A stretch of 20,588 bases of DNA from Acidobacteriaceae bacterium (GTDB lineage Bacteria > Acidobacteriota > Terriglobia > Terriglobales > Acidobacteriaceae), in contig PMXH01000308.1 of assembly GCA_003165855.1 (NCBI GenBank), positions 1 to 20,588 of the forward strand, given 5' to 3'. Shown piece by piece: positions 6,407-13,631 of the stretch (position 1 is its first letter; the number at the start of each line of letters is the position of its first letter). A model generated the notes under the pieces. The model made no database searches, was not told the origin of the DNA, and saw nothing but the letters and a program-made list of their open reading frames with translations. The position numbers were made by a program, and so were the translations under genes.

Positions 6407-7600
6407 TCAGCAAAGACTTGCAGCGAGCGTGTATGCTTTCTCGCACTCGTCGGCTGCCCGCCCGCTCCAGAGGAAGTTGTCCAGCAGGCGGCGCCGTGCA
6501 TTTTCTCCCAGGCGGGTACGCAGATCGCCGTCCCGCAGCAGCCCATCCAGACCCGCCCCGTATGCCTTCTCGTCGCCGGCGGCGGTTAAAATCCCGCTCT
6601 CGCCGTCGACCAGGTATTCCATGTTCTGTCCCACCGCGGTGGTGAGAATGGGCTTGCCGAACGCCATGTAATCGATGATTCGTGCCGAGCATTTGGCCCG
6701 ATACACGGGATGGTCGGGGTAGGGAAACGTCGCCACGTCGCAAGCTGCAACGAACTGAGCGTATTCCGCATACGGAAGCTGCCCCAGGCACCTTACCTGC
6801 AAGTCCTGGAACGAGGAAAAGAATCGCTGGGCTGCTCCCAACCCGGGTCCGTCTCCGAGCAGCGCGATCGTCGCTCCATGGCGCAACGCGGCCGGAGCGG
6901 CGGCCCGGCAGAAAAATGGCACGTCATCCACCGTGTCGAAGTGACCGGCGTAGAGGATGAGCGGGCGCTCCGAAAGACCCAGAGCCCGCTTGCGGTCCGG
7001 CGGCATGTTCCTCGTCCGGCTCGAAACCGAATCCGCCTGCTCTCGGGAAATTCCGTTGGGGACATAGAAGACTCGGTCCGGCACTTTCCCCAAGTCGCGG
7101 GCGCGATGCGTAAGCACCCGGCTGGCTGCCGTGACCACCGGTACATTGCAAACCAGCCACCGCTCTTGCAGATCGATAAACTCTTTCAGGACCCAAGGAT
7201 AGCGGCTGACTTCATTCCATCCCCCCCAGCCTTCCCAATCGTCGCAATCAACCACCAGCGCACGGTAACCTCGGTCGAGCAAAGCCATCGCGGTAATGCC
7301 TGCCAGGCCTTTGGGCTTGAATACATGGACCAGGTCCGGTGCGATACGGTCGATCAGATCCAGAAATTGCCGGGGGAGCCGGGCCAGAACCAGCGCACCG
7401 CGCCCGGAAATCTCCAAGTTGATCACCTGCACTCCCTCGGAAACAAACCGCCGCCCCGAGTGGACGAGATTGTCGTAGGGCGCGATGAGCAGCGTGACTT
7501 CGTGGCCCCGCCGAACCATCTCCACCGCGAGAGGGAAGGCGCGGGAACGTACCGTACCCTTGGGTTCCCAGGCGAAGCCGGCGAGGTAGAGGATCTTCAT
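6407..7600 (-). CDS. Glycosyltransferase, GT4/GT-B type
   Basis: This is a second GT-B glycosyltransferase, 397 residues from the ATG at 7600. The start MKILYLAGFAWEPKGTVRSR is followed by RRGHEVTLLIAPYDN in the acceptor-side domain. In the donor-side domain are RPLILYAGHFD (212-222), ATIALLGDGPG (243-253) and RAKCSARIIDYMAFGKPILT (301-320), then an EYLVDGESGIL turn. These are standard GT4 features. The frame stays open upstream to a TTG at 7687, but that adds 29 residues rich in Glu, Lys and Ser coded by a purine-rich repeat and unlike the family. No good Shine-Dalgarno precedes 7600, so the start is chosen by homology. The N-terminus closely resembles the translated remnant at 8757-8807. 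The sugar specificity is unknown. Confidence 0.9.
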   Translation of the reverse strand: MKILYLAGFAWEPKGTVRSRAFPLAVEMVRRGHEVTLLIAPYDNLVHSGRRFVSEGVQVINLEISGRGALVLARLPRQFLDLIDRIAPDLVHVFKPKGLAGITAMALLDRGYRALVVDCDDWEGWGGWNEVSRYPWVLKEFIDLQERWLVCNVPVVTAASRVLTHRARDLGKVPDRVFYVPNGISREQADSVSSRTRNMPPDRKRALGLSERPLILYAGHFDTVDDVPFFCRAAAPAALRHGATIALLGDGPGLGAAQRFFSSFQDLQVRCLGQLPYAEYAQFVAACDVATFPYPDHPVYRAKCSARIIDYMAFGKPILTTAVGQNMEYLVDGESGILTAAGDEKAYGAGLDGLLRDGDLRTRLGENARRRLLDNFLWSGRAADECEKAYTLAASLC

Positions 7601-7785
7601 CCAGGCACGGAGAATCAAAGCACGGAAACTTGCGGCAGAATCCCCACTATCTTTCTCTTTCTCTTTTTCCAAGCAGCTTTTTTCCAAGCAGACGCGGGAG
7701 AAGAAAAGTCAGGGTTCGAAACACATCCAAAGCTGGTCAAGCCGTCTTTCCCACGAGAACACAACTCCCCCTGGAAGCGGGAGAA
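7601..7785. other. Longest gap without a gene (about 185 bases), with a short pyrimidine-rich direct repeat
   Basis: This is the spacer between the stop of the methyltransferase gene and the ATG of the next glycosyltransferase. It contains TTTTTCCAAGCAG twice at a 15-base period (7664-7676 and 7679-7691), beside a run of TTTCTC units. It therefore reads as purine-rich RNA. There is no convincing promoter or rho-independent terminator. One 5-bp stem (7765-7769 with 7779-7783) lies just past the methyltransferase stop, but no clear U-run follows. The size contrasts with the tight spacing elsewhere and may mark a recombination junction. Confidence 0.5.
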
Positions 7786-8814
7786 TCACTTTTGCGCCAA
7801 GGCAAGAAGTTTGTCGCCCAGGGACGTATGCATCAAGATTCGGTTGATCATCTTCCGCACCTTTCCTAACGCGGGTTGTTTTCCGAATGCATTCTTGATC
7901 TCCGCCGACTGCGCGGGATTGCGGCGCAGCAGCCGCCGCAGATTGTCGGCGTAAAAGTCCTTGCTGCCGGCAAGCACTTCGCCGAATCCCACGCTCCGCA
8001 AGAGCCGCGCCATGGTCGAGGGCTGAAAATAAACGATGTGCTGGTCCGGCCAAATTCCGTAGGCGTTGCGCCCATAGAGCCTCACGAAAAGACTGCCAAA
8101 GTTCGGGGTTACGATCAGCAAAACCCCTCCGGGGCGCAGGATTCTATAAACCTCCGCGATCAGCTCCAACGGTTCCGGCACGTGTTCGATCACGTCCATC
8201 AGGGTTACGACATCGAAAGACTCCGGGGGCAGCGCCGCTTTCTGGAGGGTCCCGGCATAAACTGGGCATCCGGTGTGTTGCGCAGCGTAATAGGCGGCGA
8301 ATTCCGAGGTCTCCACCCCCGCCGGATTCCACCCGGCCGCCTTGGCTTCTTCGAGCATGAAACCGAGGGCGCAGCCGACATCCAGATGCTTGGGGGCAGA
8401 GGGTAATTCGAAATAGCGCAAAACGGTGGCAATGTGGGCTCTTCGTTCCGCCAGCGAACATTCGCGACTGGCCAGGTGCAGCGGCAGATAATCGCGAAGA
8501 AAGTACTCCTCGGTTTCGTGCTCACCCCGAAATTCACCCAACGGATTTACCATGCCGAGACCGCAGTCGCAACATTGCCTTATCGGACCGTATCTCTCGC
8601 GGAAACGCCGGGAGCGGCACACCGGACAGGGCACCAATGCGGCGCCGTGTGAAATATCTGCGGACCCGGAAGGGACTTCTGACTGGCCTCTGACGGATGG
8701 TCCTGAGAGCAGCGCGTATTGAGTCCAGTGTGCCATGGCAAGTAGCAGGCGCCTTTCGACCGTCCGCTCGGCTCCCACGCCAAGCCGGCTAGATGGAGGA
8801 TCTTCATTGAGCAT
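7786..8814 (-). CDS. SAM-dependent class I methyltransferase with N-terminal cysteine (zinc-ribbon-like) motif
   Basis: This is a cytoplasmic methyltransferase, probably acting on a sugar or glycolipid intermediate. A Cys pair in CPVC (residues 63-66) and another in QCCDCG (80-85) form a putative zinc-binding motif. SAM-binding motif I is HLDVGCALGFMLE (143-155), with VIEHVPEP (208-215) and LRPGGVLLIVTPNFG (226-240) after it. It is clearly related to the methyltransferase at 9619-10653. The start is uncertain. ATG 8814 is 31 bases after the lipoprotein stop, but the first 40 or so residues run over a decayed glycosyltransferase start read in another frame. ATG 8736 gives 316 residues. The true family-like region begins near CPVC. 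Neither start has a good Shine-Dalgarno. The substrate is not known. Confidence 0.88.
   Translation of the reverse strand: MLNEDPPSSRLGVGAERTVERRLLLAMAHWTQYALLSGPSVRGQSEVPSGSADISHGAALVPCPVCRSRRFRERYGPIRQCCDCGLGMVNPLGEFRGEHETEEYFLRDYLPLHLASRECSLAERRAHIATVLRYFELPSAPKHLDVGCALGFMLEEAKAAGWNPAGVETSEFAAYYAAQHTGCPVYAGTLQKAALPPESFDVVTLMDVIEHVPEPLELIAEVYRILRPGGVLLIVTPNFGSLFVRLYGRNAYGIWPDQHIVYFQPSTMARLLRSVGFGEVLAGSKDFYADNLRRLLRRNPAQSAEIKNAFGKQPALGKVRKMINRILMHTSLGDKLLALAQK
8757..8807 (-). pseudogene. Remnant of a glycosyltransferase 5' end
   Basis: From an ATG at 8807 the minus strand reads MKILHLAGLAWEPSGRS, almost the same as the start of the glycosyltransferase at 7600 (MKILYLAGFAWEPKGTV). Over the first 45 bases I count 35 identities, and most differences are at third codon positions. 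The ancestor was therefore a protein under selection and not a chance frame. After about 17 codons the similarity is lost; the frame runs on to a stop at 8580 without GT features and lies across the methyltransferase 5' end in another frame. Weak similarity may continue in the methyltransferase frame (RRLLLAMAHWTQ), which would imply a frameshift plus deletion. Confidence 0.6.
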
Positions 8815-8845
8815 TGAAACTCGGCGACAGGGTGGGAGAGGCCGT

Positions 8846-9619
8846 CTAATTTGCCAGCCTCCGGATCACGACATTCTGCCAAATGGAATTGATCTCCACC
8901 AATCCAATCCTGGGGGCGAAGTACCACTTCTCGTGCGCACAGGCCACGGAGTCGGGAGTCTCCTGCGCCGCCGAGGCGCATCCCTCGAACTCTTCATTTA
9001 CGACCGCGAGGCCGGAGTAAGCCGGGGTGTCGACCGTTTCCACGTAGAGTTTCGATGTCCAGCGGAACAAAGGTACTTTTTGGGCGCCTATTAAACAAGC
9101 CGGCGTTTGCTGGGTGCTGTCCTCATACCATTGCGCGTAACCGGTCTCCGTCAGTTGCTGGCCAGTTCCTAGCCAGACGGGTACCACCACGTACGCCCAG
9201 GGATTCTGCGGAACATAGTCGATGCTAACATCCGTCCCAAAGCCCGAGGCAGGTTCTGGATTGCTCCAGTGGATCAAGGAAGCCACCGCCCTCCACTGGC
9301 CGTTTGCGTCATGATGCATAACCCAGTGAACCTCGGCGCCGCTGACTCCAGTATCCCAGTAAGTGTCGGCGTCAAGTTTCGTAATATGCAGATCAGCTTC
9401 TTCGCCAGTTGCGCAGCCGACATTCTGAACCGACAATGTCTCGAAAAAGGTCAATTCGCCGCTATCATTTGCCATGACCCAGGACTGGCCGGGCTGGAAC
9501 GGAAAGATCGAATTGGATAAATATTCCGGATCGCCGCAACCTGTGAGAACCAAGCAGAGCGCGGCCCACGCGATGAGTCCCGCTGTCATTGGCGAGGAAG
9601 AACACTGCGGGCGTGCCAT
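8846..9619 (-). CDS. Putative lipoprotein of unknown function
   Basis: I do not recognise this 257-residue protein. It starts with a signal peptide: a hydrophobic stretch (AGLIAWAALCLVLTG) ends in the lipobox L-T-G-C, with the lipidated Cys at residue 28, followed by GDPEYLSNS. It should be anchored to a membrane and exposed to the periplasm. The rest is rich in Trp, Tyr and acidic residues with many predicted short strands. It has four further Cys residues, enough for two disulfides, and no membrane helix or known catalytic motif. ATG at 9619 shares one base with the stop of the methyltransferase upstream (TGATG), so translation is coupled; ATG 9589 is an alternative start. Its place in an export operon suggests a role in polymer assembly, modification or anchoring, but that is a guess. 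Confidence 0.8.
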   Translation of the reverse strand: MARPQCSSSPMTAGLIAWAALCLVLTGCGDPEYLSNSIFPFQPGQSWVMANDSGELTFFETLSVQNVGCATGEEADLHITKLDADTYWDTGVSGAEVHWVMHHDANGQWRAVASLIHWSNPEPASGFGTDVSIDYVPQNPWAYVVVPVWLGTGQQLTETGYAQWYEDSTQQTPACLIGAQKVPLFRWTSKLYVETVDTPAYSGLAVVNEEFEGCASAAQETPDSVACAHEKWYFAPRIGLVEINSIWQNVVIRRLAN

Positions 9620-10653
9620 CAATCCCGCCGAGCGAGGAGCACGATTTCTTCCCCCGCGTCCTTGCCCAGAAGGCTGTGCTCGAGCGCTTGAAAAACTATA
9701 CCCGCCAGCTTGCTACGGATTTTTTCTAGCGAGTGAGCCGGCACGCCGCGCAGGGCGCCGAGTCTTCTGATTAAATGACTCCAACTCCAGACAAAAGAGG
9801 CGGATCTAGAGCTCGTCCGCAAATTTTCTATGCGCAGGCCGGCGCGTTCGGCACACTGCGCCAGATTTCGCGGTGAGAAGAGCATGAGATGCCTCGGAGG
9901 GTCCAAGCCCACCCATTTCTCCCCGAAATATCGATGCCCCCAGCTTTTTATGTTGGGCGTCGCCACAATCAGACGTCCCCCTTTTCTCAGCCGACTGGCA
10001 CAGTCTTTAAGCGTCGCCACCGGATCGGGCACATGTTCGATCACATGGCTCAAAGTAATCAAATCGAATTCGGCCGCGGGGAAATCGTTGAGATTGGACC
10101 TCACGTCAAGGGCCAGTTGCTGTCGCGCCACGGCGAGGGCCTTGGGATCGGGCTCCACGCCACAGACTTCCCACCCTAAACTCCGCATTCGCTTTAGCAA
10201 TCCGCAGCCGCCACAGCCGAAATCGAGAAGCTTCCCTTTCCATTCGGGAGATATCCAGAGGATGCTGCCGGCGGCGTATTCTCGAATGAAATTAATCTTG
10301 AATAAAAACCGGCCCAGCAGGTCAGGTTTTGGCGAGTGTCTTAAGCCCCAGCTGCTTTCCAAAATCCTCATCCGCAAACGCTCTTCGCGCTCCTGGCGGG
10401 GAGTTGGATGGTCGTGCGTTATGTAGTTTTCATACAAGAGCGGGATGTCCTCGGCCACAGGACAGGGATCGAGCCACACCAATCCGCATTGGGCCTCCGG
10501 GCAGCGCTTGAAGCTCCAGATTCCCGGCACCGTCCAAAGCCGATCGCTGAGGCTCCGGTACAGCGACTCTCCTTCACGGCCGCAAAGATAGCAATGCCCG
10601 GCCGGTTGAGAAACCGGAACGCTCGACGACCCGAGAACTACCGCTGTTGACAT
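9619..10653 (-). CDS. SAM-dependent class I methyltransferase with N-terminal zinc-ribbon-like motif
   Basis: This 344-residue cytoplasmic methyltransferase carries a four-Cys putative zinc site near the N-terminus: CYLCG at 21-25 and RCPEAQCG at 50-57. The Rossmann SAM-binding domain shows KLLDFGCGGCGLLKRM (141-156), VCGVEPDP (163-170), HVIEHVPDP (203-211) and LRKGGRLIVATPN (222-234). This arrangement is common in surface-polysaccharide clusters, where such enzymes methylate sugars or glycan intermediates; the substrate here is unknown. ATG at 10653 has AAAGGA about 6 bases upstream, a good ribosome site, and lies 30 bases past the flippase stop. The lipoprotein gene follows with a one-base overlap. 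It is paralogous to the methyltransferase at 7786-8814, sharing EHVP-[DE]-P and a TPN-containing segment. Confidence 0.92.
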   Translation of the reverse strand: MSTAVVLGSSSVPVSQPAGHCYLCGREGESLYRSLSDRLWTVPGIWSFKRCPEAQCGLVWLDPCPVAEDIPLLYENYITHDHPTPRQEREERLRMRILESSWGLRHSPKPDLLGRFLFKINFIREYAAGSILWISPEWKGKLLDFGCGGCGLLKRMRSLGWEVCGVEPDPKALAVARQQLALDVRSNLNDFPAAEFDLITLSHVIEHVPDPVATLKDCASRLRKGGRLIVATPNIKSWGHRYFGEKWVGLDPPRHLMLFSPRNLAQCAERAGLRIENLRTSSRSASFVWSWSHLIRRLGALRGVPAHSLEKIRSKLAGIVFQALEHSLLGKDAGEEIVLLARRD

Positions 10654-10683
10654 ATCCGGTCCTTTCCGTCCGACGAACCAACT

Positions 10684-12111
10684 CTAGATCGCAGGAATGG
10701 CGATCGGTGGCCGAATCTGCGTGGAGAGGCGCCAATAAAGCCAGTATCCCGCACCAAATAAACCCAGGGAGGCTGTGCAAAAAACCAATATGCTCGGCAA
10801 CGAGGCATTAATGTCATGCTCCCAGGTCGTACCGAAATACAAGACGACGATTGCCAAAAGGAAGGGGAATACGGCCCATGCGAGGATGCGCCCAACCTTG
10901 ACTCTGGAGACAACAAAAAACAGGTGCATAACCAGCAATGCGGATTCGCTCAAAACAGCGGCGTAGACGGCGCCAACCGCTCCATATCTTTGGATGAGTG
11001 CCACACTCGCGGTGGCCCCAACCGCGAGATAGACTACCGTTTCGAATACGAAGACGCGTTGCCGATTTGCGGCGATCAGGACATAGGTAAGCCCGTAGTG
11101 CAGAAACATGGGAACCGAGGTCCAGATCAAGATCGCAAGCAGATGTCCTGCCGGGCTGAATGACTGCCCAAAGACAAGGGCCATCAACCGGTTGCCGATC
11201 ACGCAAACCGTGGCCGCAACATAGAGACCGAGGAAGGCGAGGACAAGAAACAGCTTCTCCACGACATCATTCGTTCTTTTCCTGTCGTTAGCGGCGCGAC
11301 ATAGCGCGGGGAACTTAGCCCCCGTTACCGCCATGGCGATGAGTTGCAAACCTTCCACCACTTGCAGAGCCGACGTATAGAGTCCCGTTTCCATGGGGCC
11401 CGCGAAACGATACAACAGGAAGGCTCCAATCCGGAAAGACAGTATTCCAAGAACGCTGGTGATGGCGAGTGGAATTGCCTCCCGCAGCAAGAAGACCGAG
11501 GTATCCCAGCCTTCAGAAATGCTCACGGTGCGCGATAAGGCGCGGCGGAACCAGAATCCACAAATAAGCGCCGCGATCCAAACCGCCATAAGCTGAGACG
11601 CAAAAACCCATATCAAGCTCCTGCCCAAAACGAGGGCAAGCACGGTCGAGCCTAGGTAACATCCCCATAGGGTGACATTGACGATGGCGAATCGGTGATG
11701 AGCGTCAAAACCAAGCGCATAGGCTGAGATTTGATCGGAAAACGCCAACGGCGGCAGGCAGAGCGACGCCAGGAAGGCATAACCCCGAATTCCTGGCCTG
11801 CCTATGGGGGTCCAGTCAAATAGAATATTTAGCAACACGATTCCAAGAATGGATAAAACGATTCGAATCAGCAGGCCGAACCTTAATATCGTATGCGCCA
11901 TTTGCGGATCGCGGGCGATCTCGCGTGTAGTCACCGGCGCCAGCCCTAAACCCAAAACCAGACCGAAAATAAAGAGCCACGTGCACACGTAGGTGAAGTC
12001 GCCGAAGGCTGCCGGCCCCATCGTGCGGGCAATCGCGAGAAAGCTCAGCGCCAGAAAGCCTCGTTTCGCAAGCAGGCCGGAGCCCTGAAAACCAACGTGT
12101 TTGAAACTCAT
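10684..12111 (-). CDS. Wzx-type polysaccharide flippase (oligosaccharide translocase)
   Basis: This 475-residue integral membrane protein probably moves the lipid-linked repeat unit across the inner membrane. The N-terminus, with GSGLLAKRGFLALSFLAIAR then RTMGPAAFGDFTYV, is characteristic of the polysaccharide-transport (MOP/MATE-like) superfamily. About 12 to 14 hydrophobic segments fill the length, and residues such as Arg and Gln at segment starts fit the family. The length is usual for Wzx (about 400-500). ATG 12111 overlaps the stop of the polymerase gene by four bases (ATGA), so the two membrane partners are translationally coupled. Export by the Wzx/Wzy route is supported by the neighbouring polymerase, Wzz-type and SLBB genes. 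Substrate specificity cannot be read from sequence. Confidence 0.92.
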   Translation of the reverse strand: MSFKHVGFQGSGLLAKRGFLALSFLAIARTMGPAAFGDFTYVCTWLFIFGLVLGLGLAPVTTREIARDPQMAHTILRFGLLIRIVLSILGIVLLNILFDWTPIGRPGIRGYAFLASLCLPPLAFSDQISAYALGFDAHHRFAIVNVTLWGCYLGSTVLALVLGRSLIWVFASQLMAVWIAALICGFWFRRALSRTVSISEGWDTSVFLLREAIPLAITSVLGILSFRIGAFLLYRFAGPMETGLYTSALQVVEGLQLIAMAVTGAKFPALCRAANDRKRTNDVVEKLFLVLAFLGLYVAATVCVIGNRLMALVFGQSFSPAGHLLAILIWTSVPMFLHYGLTYVLIAANRQRVFVFETVVYLAVGATASVALIQRYGAVGAVYAAVLSESALLVMHLFFVVSRVKVGRILAWAVFPFLLAIVVLYFGTTWEHDINASLPSILVFCTASLGLFGAGYWLYWRLSTQIRPPIAIPAI

Positions 12112-13559
12112 GGCATCGCACTGCGGTTCAGGGCGGCAGACTGAACTCCTGCGGAGAGCCTGGCGACCACCTCGGTAAGACCAACCACTAACCAGATCAA
12201 CGAACTGCAGTGGGGGCCGAATAGGGTCGTGTCATCGGTGAAGCTGCCGACCATGGCGGTCGCCAGAGATGCGCCCAAGCCCAGCGCCACCCAGCGGAAT
12301 TCGTTACTCGCCTGCCTTCCAATTCTCAACATGGAGCGGATTGCGTGGGCCAATGTACCGAATATGCATACGAACCCAACGATGCCAAATTGAGACAGAA
12401 TGTACATATATGCGTTATGGGGACTCGTTGTGCTCGACCAGTCCGGCGAGATGCGCTCGAGCCATTCGAACTTGCTCGCCGCTGCCATTGGCCCAAACGA
12501 GCCCAAACCGCCACCGAAGACAGGATGAGCTCCAAACTCCGCCCAGGCGAGCGTCCAGAAGTCCCAGCGCGTGAAAGCATCGAAGGCAATTTGGGCAATC
12601 CTGCCTGTCATCATTTCAAGGTTCGCTGCAATAAACGCTCCGCCAGCCGAGATGAGGAGGCACAGCGTGACGAGAATGTCTCGTATGGGCAACCTGTCGC
12701 GGAATTTCCACCCCATGAACAGCACCGCGACCGCGAACGCCGTCCAGGCACCGAAAGTGAACGTCAGCAGTAGGCCTAGAAACAGCAGGACAACCGTGGA
12801 AGCCCAGAAGATTCTGCCGCCCCGATCTTTGACGCTGAGAAATAGAGCTCCGACAAGCGGTATGCAATAGTTAAAGTATTCTCCCGCCTCCATTTCGTTG
12901 CTCAGGAACGAGGGCACACGGTTGCGCCATTCGGAGACCAAGTCCCGGGTCGGGGAAAGGGCTGTGGCAATTCGAGGGTTGACCAGCCAGAACAGCGCGC
13001 CAAAGTCCTGAATGGCGAATTGGTACAAGCTATACATTGCCACCACGAAGCTGGCGATGCCGATGCTCTTCAGGACCACAAATAGCTTCTGCCTGGTGTC
13101 GATCAGATTCACGGCAACGTAGCAAAGGGCAACGCTCGATCCCATTCGTACCGACTCCTTCAGGACGAATGGAAGATTGCTGGCAACCACGCACGAATAG
13201 AGCAGAAGGGCAAAGACCACGAGCAAGGGCAGGTGATATCGGCTGACCGCAAATTTTTTCTTTGCAGTCAACTGAAGGACCAAGGGCCCCCAAATCAACA
13301 CCTTCAATAGTTCCGCCGCAACCGGGATTCCCCAAAGGACAAAAACAAAGTTGAACGGAATCATGAACGCCGTAAACGCCAGCAGTTCGAACGGACGCGC
13401 CGAGAAATAAAAACACAACGGCAGCCCCAGCAGAAGTATGAGGGGCAGGGGGGTATACAACAGCGATGCTGCCAGCAGCGAACCTGCCGCTGCAATCGGG
13501 AGCGCCAGGCCGCCTTCCTCAAAGAGCTGGCGGCTTGCGGTTGTGCTGTGCATCTGCAT
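12108..13559 (-). CDS. O-antigen ligase / Wzy-type polymerase family membrane protein
   Basis: This multi-spanning inner-membrane protein of 483 residues probably polymerises undecaprenyl-linked repeat units on the periplasmic side. About 11 to 12 membrane segments are visible. A large periplasmic loop late in the protein has GGGLGSFGPMA and then SPHNAYMYILSQFGIVG, the signature of the O-antigen ligase/Wzy (Wzy_C) family, in which the His and nearby Arg residues are functionally important. The next genes are a flippase (four-base overlap) and, upstream, a chain-length protein, so polymerase is more likely than ligase. Start codons cluster: TTG 13565, ATG 13559 and ATG 13553. I chose 13559; a weak GAGA lies just upstream. 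The 72-base gap before it shows no promoter or hairpin. Confidence 0.9.
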   Translation of the reverse strand: MQMHSTTASRQLFEEGGLALPIAAAGSLLAASLLYTPLPLILLLGLPLCFYFSARPFELLAFTAFMIPFNFVFVLWGIPVAAELLKVLIWGPLVLQLTAKKKFAVSRYHLPLLVVFALLLYSCVVASNLPFVLKESVRMGSSVALCYVAVNLIDTRQKLFVVLKSIGIASFVVAMYSLYQFAIQDFGALFWLVNPRIATALSPTRDLVSEWRNRVPSFLSNEMEAGEYFNYCIPLVGALFLSVKDRGGRIFWASTVVLLFLGLLLTFTFGAWTAFAVAVLFMGWKFRDRLPIRDILVTLCLLISAGGAFIAANLEMMTGRIAQIAFDAFTRWDFWTLAWAEFGAHPVFGGGLGSFGPMAAASKFEWLERISPDWSSTTSPHNAYMYILSQFGIVGFVCIFGTLAHAIRSMLRIGRQASNEFRWVALGLGASLATAMVGSFTDDTTLFGPHCSSLIWLVVGLTEVVARLSAGVQSAALNRSAMP

Positions 13560-13631
13560 TCTCAAGCGGGTCTAAGGGTTGTACGACCGTATCGTGGGAA
13601 TGACGGTTTGTGTTCGGCGGCCATGGACAAT

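Noticed and set aside
6360..6791. Minus-strand frame of 143 codons ending next to the glycosyltransferase start at 6360
   Set aside because: It overlaps the 3' half of the glycosyltransferase at 6407-7600 in another frame and is Arg/Gly/Pro-rich with no motif.
7765..7783. Possible rho-independent terminator just after the methyltransferase stop
   Set aside because: The stem is only 5 bp with a 9-base loop, and the following RNA (UUGUGUUCUC) is not a U-run. Genes continue on the same strand.
6710..7954. Long plus-strand open frame of 414 codons
   Set aside because: It lies antisense to a well-supported glycosyltransferase and the end of a methyltransferase, has no recognisable domain, and is rich in residues expected from the complement of GC-rich coding DNA.
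13560..13631. Possible regulatory element in the 72-base gap between the Wzz-type and Wzy-type genes
   Set aside because: I see no clear hairpin, promoter boxes or repeat; only a short ordinary spacer.
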